Assembly: GCA_963169105.1 (NCBI GenBank)
Contig: OY720643.1
Location: 81,637,696-81,701,695 of the forward strand
Direction: 5' to 3'
Length of the DNA: 64,000 bases
Source: Ceriagrion tenellum
Taxonomy: Eukaryota; Arthropoda; Insecta; Odonata; Coenagrionidae
Made by a program: the position numbers and the translations under genes. The notes under the pieces are model-generated. The model saw nothing but the letters and a program-made list of their open reading frames with translations. It did not search any database and was not told where the DNA came from. Shown here piece after piece: positions 22,545 through 32,554 of the stretch (its first letter is position 1; every line of letters begins with the position of its first letter).

Positions 22545-22700
22545 ATATGCCAACGAAGGTGGTAGCAGGTAAAGTCCTTGCTTTCCAACCAAAGAATTCC
22601 GGGTTTGAATCATATATGGGTTTGATTATCTCACGTAGCCCTTACGAACTAGTTTTACCGTGGAAATATTGTTATAGAGTCCAATATTGGGAAACATATT
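22545..22700 (+). mobile_element. Decayed tRNA-derived SINE
   Basis: Box A-like GGTGGTAGCAGGTAAAGT (22559-22575 region) and box B-like GGGTTTGAATC (22601-22611) are spaced as in a tRNA-derived head. The GTAAAGTCCTTGC string links it to the SINE at 4.62 kb. The body is diverged and no tail or target duplication is evident. Confidence 0.6.
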
Positions 22701-23495
22701 GACCATATATGTCAGACATTTAACAGAGCTCTATAGTGTGACCGAAAATGTTTCTGTAGACGTCTTAGCGCTTTACCTTTACGACTCTGATTTGCTACTT
22801 AAAGTTAATCTGTTTGCGCAAAATTCTGAACAAGAATTAATATTTTCAAAAAATGACGTAAGTTTTCGCATTTTTCTTACTATATGACTTTAATGACCGC
22901 GTAATGAACGGGAATAAGTCGAAAATCAGGTAATTTCCCTGACACGACGTAATATATTTCTTAAAACCTTTGGACTTATTGTAAATTGGAATCCTTTCTC
23001 TCTAAGGAGAATCATATAAACGTTGAAAATTGATTATTATAAATAATCCATATAATCTATAAAGTATAAATAGACACCTAAAACAATTTCTAGCTCAAAT
23101 GTTTACCATCATCAGGAAAGATTGCGATTATTACTCGCAAATTCTAGTTTCTCATTTATTGCATGCGGCATTTGTGTGTCCTTTTTCATGGCACAGTGTT
23201 GAAAACTTCCTAGTCGTGCAGATCATGGGGAAGATTCTAACTTGTTCCAACTTTACTGCAGGCAAATCAAAAACGTGCATGATATTCCAACAGATTCCTG
23301 TCGGCTGTCGGAGGAACTGTCGGAGGAACATTTGAGACCTCGTGTGACTTGATCAAAGAATATGTCAAACCTTTCAAAATGATACAAAATTAAGCAATCC
23401 ATCCGTGTGGATAAAGCTCCCATCATCCGAAATCTCCTTCCATTCGTTGTTGTACCACGTGACCCCTGAGTTACTTGCACACGAGTGCTTTTAAA
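22700..23495. other. Unannotated AT-rich stretch
   Basis: No gene is recognised. A short internal repeat CTGTCGGCTGTCGGAGGAAC/CTGTCGGAGGAAC lies at 23299-23330. Confidence 0.4.
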
Positions 23496-23497
23496 CC

Positions 23498-23664
23498 GGT
23501 AAAGGATTATGAATGATTTTACACTTTCCCGGCGAGTAACATTTGCGTAAATTTCTCAGGCTCGCCACCGGGTAAGAAATCCATAGGCAGCCGACGTTTT
23601 GGGTTCCTATGACTTTCTTACCCGGTGACGAGCCAGAGAAATTTACAAAAATGGTAAAGGATTA
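23498..23664. mobile_element. Foldback element FB4 with 12-bp target duplication
   Basis: Direct repeats GGTAAAGGATTA at 23498-23509 and 23653-23664 bound a 143-bp element. Inverted arms at 23547-23587 and 23606-23646 (41 bp, about four mismatches) flank an 18-nt loop; weaker pairing extends the arms to 23541 and 23652. A one-sided extension of about 31 bp (23510-23540) lies only on the left. On the minus strand the loop contains AAAACGTCGGCTG, close to the GAAACGTCGG string of FB3, but I see no CTGANGA motif here. No coding capacity. Confidence 0.78.
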
Positions 23665-24380
23665 ATATCCCCACCAACCTGAGAACGGTTGTGGATGGTG
23701 AAATCAATAGACAGTAATTGGAGTAGAATATTATCTATGTAGACATTAAAGATATTAAAAAACAAACCAATTACTGGCAGCATTATTCTTTTACGGCATC
23801 GCAAAAACTCTTCTGTTGTGGTATACATAGTGATTGTGGTTGATTTTTAGCTTACTGCGTAAAAATGACCTTATCTAATCCCTCATATTTTCAAAATTGA
23901 GGATTTCAGAGAGAATTGGTAAAAAATAACTCAACTTTGTATTAATACCGAAGTATAAACCATTTACCATACTGATTTCAGAGATATTTCTATATTCCAT
24001 GAGATATGGCACAGCGATGCTACGATCACTTGTACATCACATTAAATCGTCCTAATATTTAACAAATTTTCCTCATTAAATCCTTTGCTACAAAACGATT
24101 GACACCGAAAGAGCTGAAGAAAAGTTGTTGATCACTAGAACCCACCACATCAAGTTAATTCCTTAAGATTGGTGTATCATCGTTCTGTATTTATATCGAT
24201 TAGGTGGTTGCTTGATCACTAGATTTGTTGGTTATATGGGGGAGGTGGCCGGAAACTTTTGTAGTTAACAATAATTGGAATTTGTTGATTGGTTGAAAAT
24301 GGCGCGACTAAATGGCAAATGTTGGAAGGTCGAAGAAAACCCGGCGTCGGAATATATGTGTCCCACTTCAACATAATGCC
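23665..24380. other. Unannotated AT-rich stretch
   Basis: Nothing recognised except a short SINE-like string (CCGGCGTCGG) near 24340. Confidence 0.4.
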
Positions 24381-24382
24381 AT

Positions 24383-24615
24383 GCTAGCCGCATGGGAGTG
24401 TTAGGTCACCAGCCATGTAGAGATGAAAGTTTTTGGGAGATGAAATGGTGACACATGTTATAGTAGTGTATTTAGTGAAGCTCAATTCTTATTGTGGTTT
24501 CTATTGTGCGCAGAAAGAACGAGTTTTTGTACCTAAATGTCCGGCAGTATATCTCGTTTATTTTATCGCATCTTTCAGACCTAGAGATGTAGTGAGGAGT
24601 CATGATAATATTCTG
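24383..24615 (-). mobile_element. LINE family A 3' fragment (copy 4)
   Basis: On the minus strand it matches the last part of ORF2 and the 3' UTR of the copies at 2.05 kb and 45.1 kb (for example the complements of GAAATGGTGACA, AAGAACGAGTTTTTGTACC and CAGACCTAGAGATGTAGTGAGG). Heavily 5' truncated at about 24615; the terminal tail is not preserved. Non-coding. Confidence 0.75.
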
Positions 24616-24619
24616 TGAC

Positions 24620-25750
24620 CCATTCTCCTTCTCAACCAAAGGCGCTAACAGTACTTGAGTCTAACAGCAACGTACGGTGCACGACGTTTGAGGTGTCTGG
24701 AGTGGTTTTGGTTTATAAACAGATTTGCGTAAAACTTTGCTCACGTGTTATTTATAGTAAAATGTATAGATAAAAGCGAAAACATTACTTGTTACCAGTT
24801 GGGTGTCTTGACAGTTGAATGCTGTTTTAGCATAGTGACATATGGAACTTCACATATATTTTTTTATAATTCGATGAGACGTACACAAATTTCCTCCGAC
24901 ACGCAAGAACATATTTTCCATATTAATATAATGACTCTTAATAAATATCTAGGTGTAATGTTGAATAAAAAACCCATGTTTATACCCATAATTTGCGCAT
25001 AGATTTAAAATTCCGCGCCATTTATTCAATTCATAACAACACGTTAATTGAGACGTAAGCTTTAGCATTTATTTTTCTTAAATCATGAAGTATTATGATA
25101 TGTGTGGTTTTATAATACGTCCAAACGGATGAAATAAAGAGTTTTTTAGCAAGTTACTTGAAAAGTTATTAAAATTTGCAATTGATGACTCACTATCTGC
25201 GCTCCAACCACCTAAAATTCGTTTTATCAACCGATTTGTGATAGATACACCACTGAAAAACCTAGGCTATATCAGAGTCCGGGCCGTAGAGCTCTTGGTC
25301 ATAACCTAAGAACTATTATCAACCCAGTTGACTCGTTGCCTCTGCATCATAAGCCACTTTTCATTGTATGTTAAAGCTTTCTCGCCCAAGGCGACTAATA
25401 ATATGACTAATAATATTGCTGAAGCGATTTGTGTCAACATGCAGATTATTGTGAAACTTAGCAGACTTGTTTTTCGTAAAATCATCCACAGAAAAAAGTG
25501 AAAAAAATATCGAAATTTTAGTGGTTAGATTTTTTGGCAATTCATTACTGTTAGCATTGGTACCCTCATGATACATGATATGTAGGTACTTTGTAATAAT
25601 TGGATCGCTTTTGGAGAGAATTTCTTAGAAATATGATATGATGCATGCCAAAATATTTAATTGGTTCTTATCAAAATATCGTGTCGTTGGGCCACATTGA
25701 GTCATAGATTTGTATAAATGTAAAAATATAACCTTCACCTAACTTTCGAA
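24620..25750. other. Unannotated AT-rich stretch
   Basis: No gene or repeat is recognised up to the PLE insertion site. Confidence 0.4.
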
Positions 25751-25847
25751 CACCGCGCTGAAAGGGAAAGCCATCACAAGATGGGGTGAGCTTTTTACGG
25801 CTAGACAATGAAATAAAACAGAGAAAATCTCCAAAAGCCGTAAACAA

Positions 25848-27501
25848 TTGGCACCCTTCGTCAACAAACACCAAATTTACTGTGTTGGTATGTATCAATG
25901 TGTCATTCTTGACAAAGAAGATTACGTCCATAAATTCAATCTCTTACTGTCTAACGGGCCTTATACTGAAGTAAATAAGAACCCAATTAATAAGCTGACT
26001 TCACAGTTCAAATCCGTCCTTAAAGACTGCACTATTCTTGTTGATAATAAATTGAAGTTCAAACTCAATGTAACCAATCCCACTTTACCAAGAATGTATT
26101 GCCTACCTAAAGTCCATAAAATCAACTGCCCAATGAGACCCATTGTATCTGGAATTGATTACCACACATACTTACTATGAAAATGGTTAGTTTTCCAGTT
26201 CACAAGCCTCGATTTTAAAAGCCCTCATTCCATTAAAAATAATTTTGAATTCATTGAAAAGACATTACATTTTCCTCGAGGGTGAATTAATAGTCTCATT
26301 TGATGTAACTAATCTATTTCCTAGTGTACCTGTTGACATTGCTATCCAAGCATTAGAGGATTGGTTGAAGTCACTCTCTTTGGACTCAAAAACAATCGAG
26401 GAGTACATTCGACTTACCAATTTGGTCATGAACCAAAATTATTTTACTTTTCAAGGTAAATTTTTCAAACAGGATTTCGGAACTGCCATGGGCAACTCGC
26501 TTTCATCCTTTCTAGCCAACGTTTTTATGTCTCGCTTTGAAAATCTTTTTAAAGAAAAATTTACCTACTTCCCCTCTGTATACTACGTAGACGACAAATT
26601 TGCAGTTTTTGATACCACGAAATATAACCTGGATAATTTTGTCAGTGATCTAAACAGCCTGTTTCCATCCATCAAATTTACAGAAGAAATAGAGAAAGAA
26701 AACCGCCTTCCCTTCCTTGATCTCTGCCTCACTAGATCTGGAGACAAGATATTTTTTTATATTTATCGAAAACCAATACACACCACCAACTAAATCCACA
26801 ATCTTTCATTCGACCATGCCAACCATAAACTGGCCGTCTTCCGCTCTCTCGTTCATAGACTTTTTTGCGTCCCTCTCGATAGATCGGCTTTCAATAAAGA
26901 ATTAAATTTTATTAAAGATTTTGCGAAACGGAATGGTTTTCAAGATTCAACAGTCGGAAACATTGTAAAGAAGTATAAATTTAAACATTTGATTTCTAAC
27001 TCCACCACACACAAGAAAGATTAAGCCAAAAAGTACATTAAATTGCCTTATTATCCCCGTTTAACGAAAGGAATCGATAAAATCTTCAAATCAGTTAAAA
27101 CTAAAATCTCCTATTCTGACCAAAACAAGCCTAAAAACCTTTAAGGAAACGCTAAAGATAAAATTCCGGCATTAGAAAAATCAGGCGTTTATAAAATCAG
27201 CTGTAACACATACCATTTAGCCTACATAGGACAGACACGACGTACTTTACAAACCAGATTCAAAGAACACTACTCTCACTTCAGAAATCACAATCCCGAA
27301 AAGTCTAGTGCAGCGCAGCATCTAATCATGACCGGGCATGACGTAACAAAAGATAATTTGAAACTCGTAAAGCATACAAGTAATAACGTATTAGACGCTT
27401 ACCAGAGTAACTTTATATTTCAAAATAAAGCCAAACTCCTTAACAGCGACGCTGGACCCATCCCTCATTCCTCCCTCTACTCAGTTTTGAACTTTAAATA
27501 A
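25848..27501 (+). pseudogene. PLE reverse transcriptase / GIY-YIG endonuclease pseudogene
   Basis: The product would copy PLE RNA at a nick made by its own GIY-YIG endonuclease. Visible motifs in order: LPKVHK...RPIVSG (about 26100-26150), SFDVTNLFPSVP (26296 on), FGTAMGNSLS.FLANVFMS (26476 on), the catalytic YVDD (26584-26595), LPFLDL and YRKP (26700-26775), then GVYKISC (27184 on) and AYIGQTRRTLQTRFKEH (27220 on), the GIY-YIG nuclease core. It is broken by one frameshift near 26265 and three in-frame TAA stops at 26791, 27022 and 27142. From 26245 to 27501 the frame is otherwise continuous. The N-terminal domain is absent, as in a 5'-truncated copy. The start given lies in the inverted repeat and is only the first methionine available. 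Confidence 0.93.
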
Positions 27502-28301
27502 TTCGTTATGTCTCTTAACGGACGCCGTTAACCGCTCACTTCCCTTCCCTTTCCTCCCCCCCTCCCTCCGACGTTCTACTTTACGTCCGTTGCAACCCCC
27601 ACTCCCTTTTAGACCTACCCCTTCACTTTCCCCCTCCCCCTTCCAAAATCATTTTCTTTGGTTGTTTCCATACGCGTATTGTTTATCGCCCTTCCCCCTC
27701 TCTCTTTCCCTATTGGTTGATGTCTCTTTCCCCCCTCCTCCTCAGTTTACCTTTATTTACAACTCGGATGTCTTGACCCTTCCTCACTTCAACCTTGCGT
27801 TGAAGTGACGCGTTACCTTCGGTTCGCTGAAAAGGGAAAAAGACGCTTTGTAGCCGAAATATGCGTATTCGACCCCCACCCTTGTCCTGTTGTGTTGATT
27901 TGACCACGCTCTTTTTGAGCTGATTCTCCCAAAAGTTGGGCCCATTTGTCTGTGTGAGTGAGTGATTTTGTGTGCTTGTGAGTGTGCTTGCGTAAATAAC
28001 CGGGCATCCTTAGCGGGGTCTCATTAGCCCTGTGAAGGATCCCAGGTTCTAACCCTAACATCCTTAGCGGGGTCCCATTAGCCCTTGCAAAGGATACTAT
28101 TTGGGTTGTGTGTGTGCGTCTGTGTTTGGTCCCTGGCGTGGAAGTAACATTCCCGTAAAACATCACAGGGGAGTGTTCTTGGTTGGAGGCTGTGGTTGGT
28201 CTCTGCTGTGGTTTCCCAGCATACCAACACAGTAAATTTGGTGTTTTTTGACGAAGGGTGCCAATTTTTGCCGGCTTTTGGAGATTTTCTCTGTTTTATT
28301 T
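27502..28301 (+). other. PLE 3' untranslated region with a double 54-nt repeat
   Basis: This C/T-rich then G/T-rich region follows the pseudogene stop and is shared with the second PLE copy (48.61-49.24 kb). Two copies of a roughly 37-nt motif starting CATCCTTAGCGGGGTC lie at 28005-28040 and 28059-28095, 54 nt apart. Each begins with ATCCTT and ends with AAGGAT, so each can close as a hairpin. The last 82 bp form the terminal inverted repeat. Frames through this region (for example 27590-27808) are low-complexity and not genes. Confidence 0.75.
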
Positions 28302-28315
28302 CACCGCGCTGAAAG

Positions 28316-28920
28316 CTCAAAATATGCTTTGATTGTGGAACAACATCTAAATATGATTCTAATTTCGTTTCCATTACAGAATTTATGGTTTTTTCTACTG
28401 CGTAACTTTATATATCCAAATAGATTCGGTCCAAGTATTATTTTTTGATCCCTTGAAAAGTTTTTCCCACTATTACAGCTTTAGTCACCATAAGTCCCTC
28501 ACCTTTCCAGCAAATCCTCATAAATGTGGTCATTTTCAAAGGAAAAGTATTAGAAAAGGTTATTAGCCCTTACTAAACGGAGTTTGAATTTGGCTTCTTC
28601 AAGTGGGACACATTTTAACTGGACTTTTCGCCATACCTGGCATATTGAGTGTTATTCTTCCTACCTTAGACCACCATGATTGCTCCTGGCAGTAATAAGA
28701 GCCATTAGAACGCTATAGCTCTTTCTCTACATCAGGAATCTGAGGAGGATATAGAAATAATTAAACAAAAAATATTTGAGTTAACCAGTTAAAAATCTTT
28801 ATTTCCTTACTTTCCCTTAAGACTTGAGTTCAATTGATTGAGCGACTCCTGTCATAGGTGCATGGGTCTAAAGAGAAATAAAATCTCTAAATATGAAAGG
28901 GAAGAAAGTCTAAAATGCCA
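28316..28920. other. Unannotated AT-rich stretch
   Basis: No feature recognised. Confidence 0.4.
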
Positions 28921-28924
28921 AAAT

Positions 28925-29390
28925 TTTATTTGAATCTAGCTTTGGCATTAAGAAATTAGATATAAAAGGGCTTTTCAATTACAATTTTGCTCTTTTCCAA
29001 GACCAAACATCAAAAATCTTCTCAATGTGTGTATAACCGCATATTATATTTCAATTATATGGAAAATCTCTTAAAACTTTTTGCATCGTACAGAGTGTCG
29101 GATTTAAAGGCAAAAATGAAAATGGGAATAAGTTTTAGCTTTCTGATTAAGAAATTAGATAAACGAGGGCTTTTTAATGGCGATATTCACCTTCCCCAAC
29201 AGCAAGCAGGAAAAAAATCGTCTCATTTTGTATCCAAAGCCTTATAAAAATAAAGTCGAATCTTGTCCACTCGCTGAAACATCACTGTATCATATATAAA
29301 TAAAACCACATATTATTTTTCAATAATATGGACTAAAACTATTTCCACCATAGAGAAAGTCGGATTTAAAAATGAAAATATGAATGTGCC
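28925..29390. repeat. Decayed tandem or interspersed duplication
   Basis: ATTAAGAAATTAGATA followed by an AGGGCTTTT string occurs near 28949 and 29145. CATATTAT..TTTCAAT.ATATGGA, then AGTCGGATTTAAA and AAATGAAAAT, occur near 29040-29120 and 29308-29380. The offsets differ (about 197 and 268 bp), so this is a rearranged or diverged array. Open frames here are chance. Confidence 0.45.
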
Positions 29391-30320
29391 ATTTGAAATG
29401 AGTTAGTCTGTAAAATAAATACTAATATTTTTGGGCTTGTGGGGGATATACTTCCCATAAGCTACAAGTTTTGAAACGTCATTAGTCCTACAGAATTCCC
29501 TTGTATATAAGCTATCAAAATCAAAATTTAACCTCAACCAGTTGAATATCGTTCTAGTAGAAGAGAAACAAAAATACACACAGACAGGCGGACAACACTC
29601 AACAAGACAATATTTTTATATATCAGCAAAGATATCTATGCCAGTAGTTGCAAAAACACGGAAATACTCTCCACCTCTGGTTTTCCCGCTATTTCTCTGA
29701 CAAATTATTGATTTTTACCTACCACCGTAGCAGAGGATAGGTTAGCTCAAGTATCACCTTTAAAGGGAAATGCCAATCATATCGTAGACACTATGATTCC
29801 GCCTCGTCCTTCCTCAAATTTCGACAAAGTCGCACAGCCAACAAAAGCGCCCAACAACGGTTATTTTGAGTAGATAAGTGCACCTCAAATTTGCCGAGTA
29901 ATGTACTTCCTCCCAATGTCCCCCTTGAGCCTCTATTTCTTCCCTAATCGCTTCCGCGATCCGCGTTACCGGCATTCAACAAAACCGGGTCGCCACCAGT
30001 TCTACAGTTTCCCACGGTCGTGGGCGGAGGACGGGGGCGCAGGCGAGGGGGTGGGGGCCTGATGGGGGCGGGTGGGTGGGTGGGAGGAGGGGACAGACCT
30101 CACTCTCCACCTTGATGTGAGTATGAGCACTAAGAAACGGATCATAAAACTCCAAGGCCTTGCATCCAGATTATGAGCCACTTTCCCCCACACCACAGTA
30201 AATGGTCTTTTTCAGCCTCTACGATGGATTATGGCTCAGCTTAAAATTCTCGAGCGAAATTACGCAGCCTCCAGAAAGAATAAATTACCAGGAAACGTTC
30301 CGGTGGATGTACTATGCAAG
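29391..30320. other. Unannotated stretch with a G-rich run
   Basis: Apart from the G-rich run listed separately, no gene or mobile element is recognised. Confidence 0.4.
30020..30092 (+). other. G-rich run, potential G-quadruplex
   Basis: Within 30030-30092 there are at least seven runs of three or more G with short spacers, including GGGCGGGTGGGTGGGTGGG (30066-30084). This satisfies the usual G3+N1-7 pattern for an intramolecular quadruplex on the plus strand. It stands out sharply from the AT-rich surroundings. Confidence 0.6.
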
Positions 30321-30324
30321 ACTT

Positions 30325-31235
30325 TCACTCAAAAAAATAAGTACGTTATAATTGATAATGCACGACCATGGTTAGGCTAAAAGACTCTTAGCTTACAAAA
30401 GGTGCATTATGGTTCATTACAAGGAAAAAAAAATGCCATATGAATTTTAAAAAGTGAGGATAGTAAACATAAATAGTTGCCTTGTACATCTAAAAATCAT
30501 GTAGTCACTACTGAAGGAGGTTCATATATAGGTGTGCTCAAAGGCCGTCAGTTGAATAGTGGCATAGAAAACGAGGGATCAGTCTACTTTCAGGAAATCA
30601 AAATATATATATATATATAAAACAGAGCGGTAAGGATAAAGACAAACGTTATCCGTTTAACAATAACAAGTAAAAAGTACTCTATCTACGACAATTGTTA
30701 AGCTGAAAGACTCTAAGCTTAAAAACGGTGCACCATGGTTCATTACAAGGAAAGAAATTGCCTTCTTAATTTTTAAAATTGAGGACAGTAATCATAAATA
30801 ATTGATTGTGCTGCTAAAATCATGTAATCCCTGCTGACGAAGGTTAAAATTTAGATGTACTCAAAGGTTTCCAGTTGAATTTTGGTACAGAAAACGAAAA
30901 ATCAGTGTACTTTCAGGCAACAAAAATACATGAATTAAAAAGAGCGGTAAGAATAAAGACTCACACATGAAAATGTAACTTGTTTTTCTTCCACTGATTT
31001 ATTTTCTTGGTACAAAATGTTTCGACACAACGGTGTCATCAACAGGTACACCGCTGTATCGAAAAATGTTGCACCTAGAAAATAAATCAATGGAAGAAAA
31101 CCAAGTCTTTTTTCATTTGTGAAAATCAACTTCCATATAGTTGAGCCTGAAACCATGGAACTTATAAGGACACAGGTTATCCGTTAAATAATAACTTGTA
31201 ACGAAGTACTATTTATACTAGAGCATTAACAGCGG
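30325..31235. repeat. Tandem duplication, about 326-bp unit, third unit split by FB2
   Basis: The marker GGTTCATTACAAGGAAA recurs at 30411 and 30737 (326 bp). AAATCATGTA, CTCAAAGG and CAGTTGAAT follow in order, as do ACTTTCAGG..A.CAAAA and AGAGCGGTAAG.ATAAAGAC. A partial third unit begins at the last marker (about 30942) and is interrupted by FB2 after ATAAAGAC. It resumes after ATAAGGAC with GGTTATCCGTT.AA.AATAAC (31176 on) and fades by about 31235. An (AT)n run lies at 30602-30620. Confidence 0.75.
30953..31171. mobile_element. Foldback element FB2 with 8-bp target duplication
   Basis: The element (30961-31163) interrupts a tandem-repeat unit, so its borders follow from the uninterrupted unit at 30626-30703. 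Flanking repeats ATAAAGAC (30953-30960) and ATAAGGAC (31164-31171) differ at one position. Imperfect inverted arms run from 30961 and up to 31122 around a centre near 31045; each arm carries a hairpin-plus-GAAA motif (minus strand 31019-31042, plus strand 31045-31065). A one-sided 41-bp extension (31123-31163) lies on the right and is homologous to that of FB1. No coding capacity. Confidence 0.8.
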
Positions 31236-31838
31236 TCACGGTTCCAAGGTAATGTAACTTTTAGGTGAGGCCTTTAACTAATATGCGTTTTGTAAACATA
31301 ATACTCCCAATGATATTAAAATAGAAAACCAAATGCTAGCTCTCTGGAAATATTATGCAAACCAAAATACTTAACGGTAAAATAACAAATGCGGTACATG
31401 CCTACCCTCCAATGCAACACTGAAAATTAAGTAAAATTAGTAAAATAAAAAATAGGTGGATGGGTAACTTAATAATGCAGCGTTACATAATATAATAAAT
31501 AAAAGTTTGTTTTTAAAACCCCTCCTTTGGTACTGGTTTGGGGTTTATTTTAACCATGCCATGCAAAATACATTTACACCTAGGTAGTTCGCTATCAGTT
31601 GCATTCATCCTTCACTATAGGTCTTCGCAACCATTTCCACCACATGTCCGCCATTTATGTGCCATTCGATCATTTACCGCCATGGCACACCCAAGTAAAT
31701 CTACGAATATGCGGCACAAGTTGTTATTTCGAATACAAATGCACTACCAAATCCACAAAAATGTCGAACAACCTATACTATGCTCGTGAAGAATGCAGAA
31801 AAATAAGCACATTAATGGTAGATTTATTTAAATTGCAA
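31236..31838. other. Unannotated AT-rich stretch
   Basis: No gene recognised. Frames at 31538-31789 and 31599-31922 overlap in different frames and show no domain. Confidence 0.4.
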
Positions 31839-31839
31839 A

Positions 31840-32091
31840 TACCTATATCGAAATATGATTTGGTTTTTTTCCGGCGTATGATATTAATAAAATCTTCTCG
31901 GGTTTTCCACCAGGTAAGGTGATTGTTGGCCGAAGTTTCGATGGCTACCTCCGCCATCGTCCTCAGGACATTTCCTGAGGCCCTGAGGTGATGCTCTGAG
32001 GACGATGGAGGAGGTAGCCATCGGAACGTCGGCCAGCAATTACCTAACCTGGTGGAAAACCCAAGAAGACTTTATTAGTACCTATATTGAA
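31840..32091. mobile_element. Foldback element FB3 with 12-13-bp target duplication
   Basis: Inverted arms lie at 31886-31966 and 31996-32076 (about 80 bp, few mismatches) around a 29-nt centre. Direct repeats TACCTATATCGA (31840-31851) and TACCTATATTGA (32079-32090) differ at one position. Between the left repeat and the left arm is a 34-bp one-sided extension (31852-31885), while the right arm nearly touches its repeat. The right direct repeat lies at the start of an RTE-like LINE relic, so FB3 probably inserted into that LINE. Each arm contains a CTGAGGA-hairpin-GAAAC type core. Confidence 0.8.
31935..32027. ncRNA. Pair of hammerhead-like cores in FB3
   Basis: The minus-strand core (31935-31966) reads CTGAGGA, C, a hairpin GATGGC...GCCATC, then GAAAC. 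The plus-strand core (31996-32027) reads the same with GGAAC, followed by GTCGGCC. CTGAGGA fits the hammerhead CUGANGA motif and GAAAC its second conserved strand, with GTC a possible cleavage triplet. There is one extra base (C) between CTGANGA and stem II compared with the canonical core, so function is unproven. Confidence 0.35.
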
Positions 32092-32552
32092 GGAATGAAG
32101 ATCAAAACTCGGAAAATATTTGTAAAAAAATTCCTTTGGAGTACATTGCTCTATGGAAGCGTGAGTTGGACCCTCCGGTAACGGGAAATAGAGCAATTAC
32201 AAGCAGCAGAGATGTGAATTTGGAGATGAATGCTAAATATTAGCAGGACGGAAAATAAAAGCAACGAAGAGGTTTTTAATGGAAATAAATGAAAAGAGAA
32301 CCCAATCAACACCATGGAAAAAAGAAATATAAAATATCTGGACATCTCCTGAGACACAATAGATCTTTTGTCAATTTTATGGAGTGAAAGGTGTTCGGGA
32401 AGAAAGGTAGAGGAAGACCAAGGTTACTCTACCTGAACAGGGCACAAGAACTGATGGGGACGGAAAATTATCGGCAGTTTAAGAGATTAGCAGAAAACAG
32501 GACCATTTGGTTGCAGCAACAAGGCGGAGCCTTTAGTTAAAGAAGAAGAATC
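32080..32552 (+). mobile_element. RTE-like LINE relic, C-terminal part (family C)
   Basis: Across frames it encodes EGMKIKTRK.FVK, FLWSTLLYGS.SWTL, EQLQAAEM, IKYLGHLLRH, KKGRGRPR, then QEL.....YRQFKRLAENR..W. This is the typical order after the RT domain in RTE-like LINEs. The 3' end carries an AAGAAGAA tail (32540-32552). Several stops and no catalytic domain make it a relic. FB3 adjoins its left end. Confidence 0.8.
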
Positions 32553-32554
32553 GA

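Larger units (their letters stand above)
25751..28315 (+). mobile_element. Penelope-like element, 5' truncated, with 14-bp target duplication
   Basis: The element (25765-28301) lies between perfect 14-bp direct repeats CACCGCGCTGAAAG at 25751-25764 and 28302-28315. Its ends form 82-bp inverted repeats (25811-25892 and 28220-28301, about four mismatches). A further 46 bp (25765-25810) extends only the left end, and it recurs, inverted, at the right end of the second copy at 48.5-49.3 kb. Inside are the reverse transcriptase/GIY-YIG pseudogene and a 3' UTR of about 800 bp. Inverted ends and a short one-sided extension are known features of Penelope-type elements. The coding region starts close to RT motif 1, so the 5' part is missing. 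Confidence 0.93.

Noticed and set aside
26717..26905. Short frame overlapping the end of the RT frame
   Set aside because: It is a shifted reading of the PLE coding region; the true frame continues past the TAA at 26791.
27590..27808. Proline- and serine-rich frame after the PLE pseudogene
   Set aside because: It lies in the C/T-rich 3' UTR of the PLE and is a low-complexity by-product.
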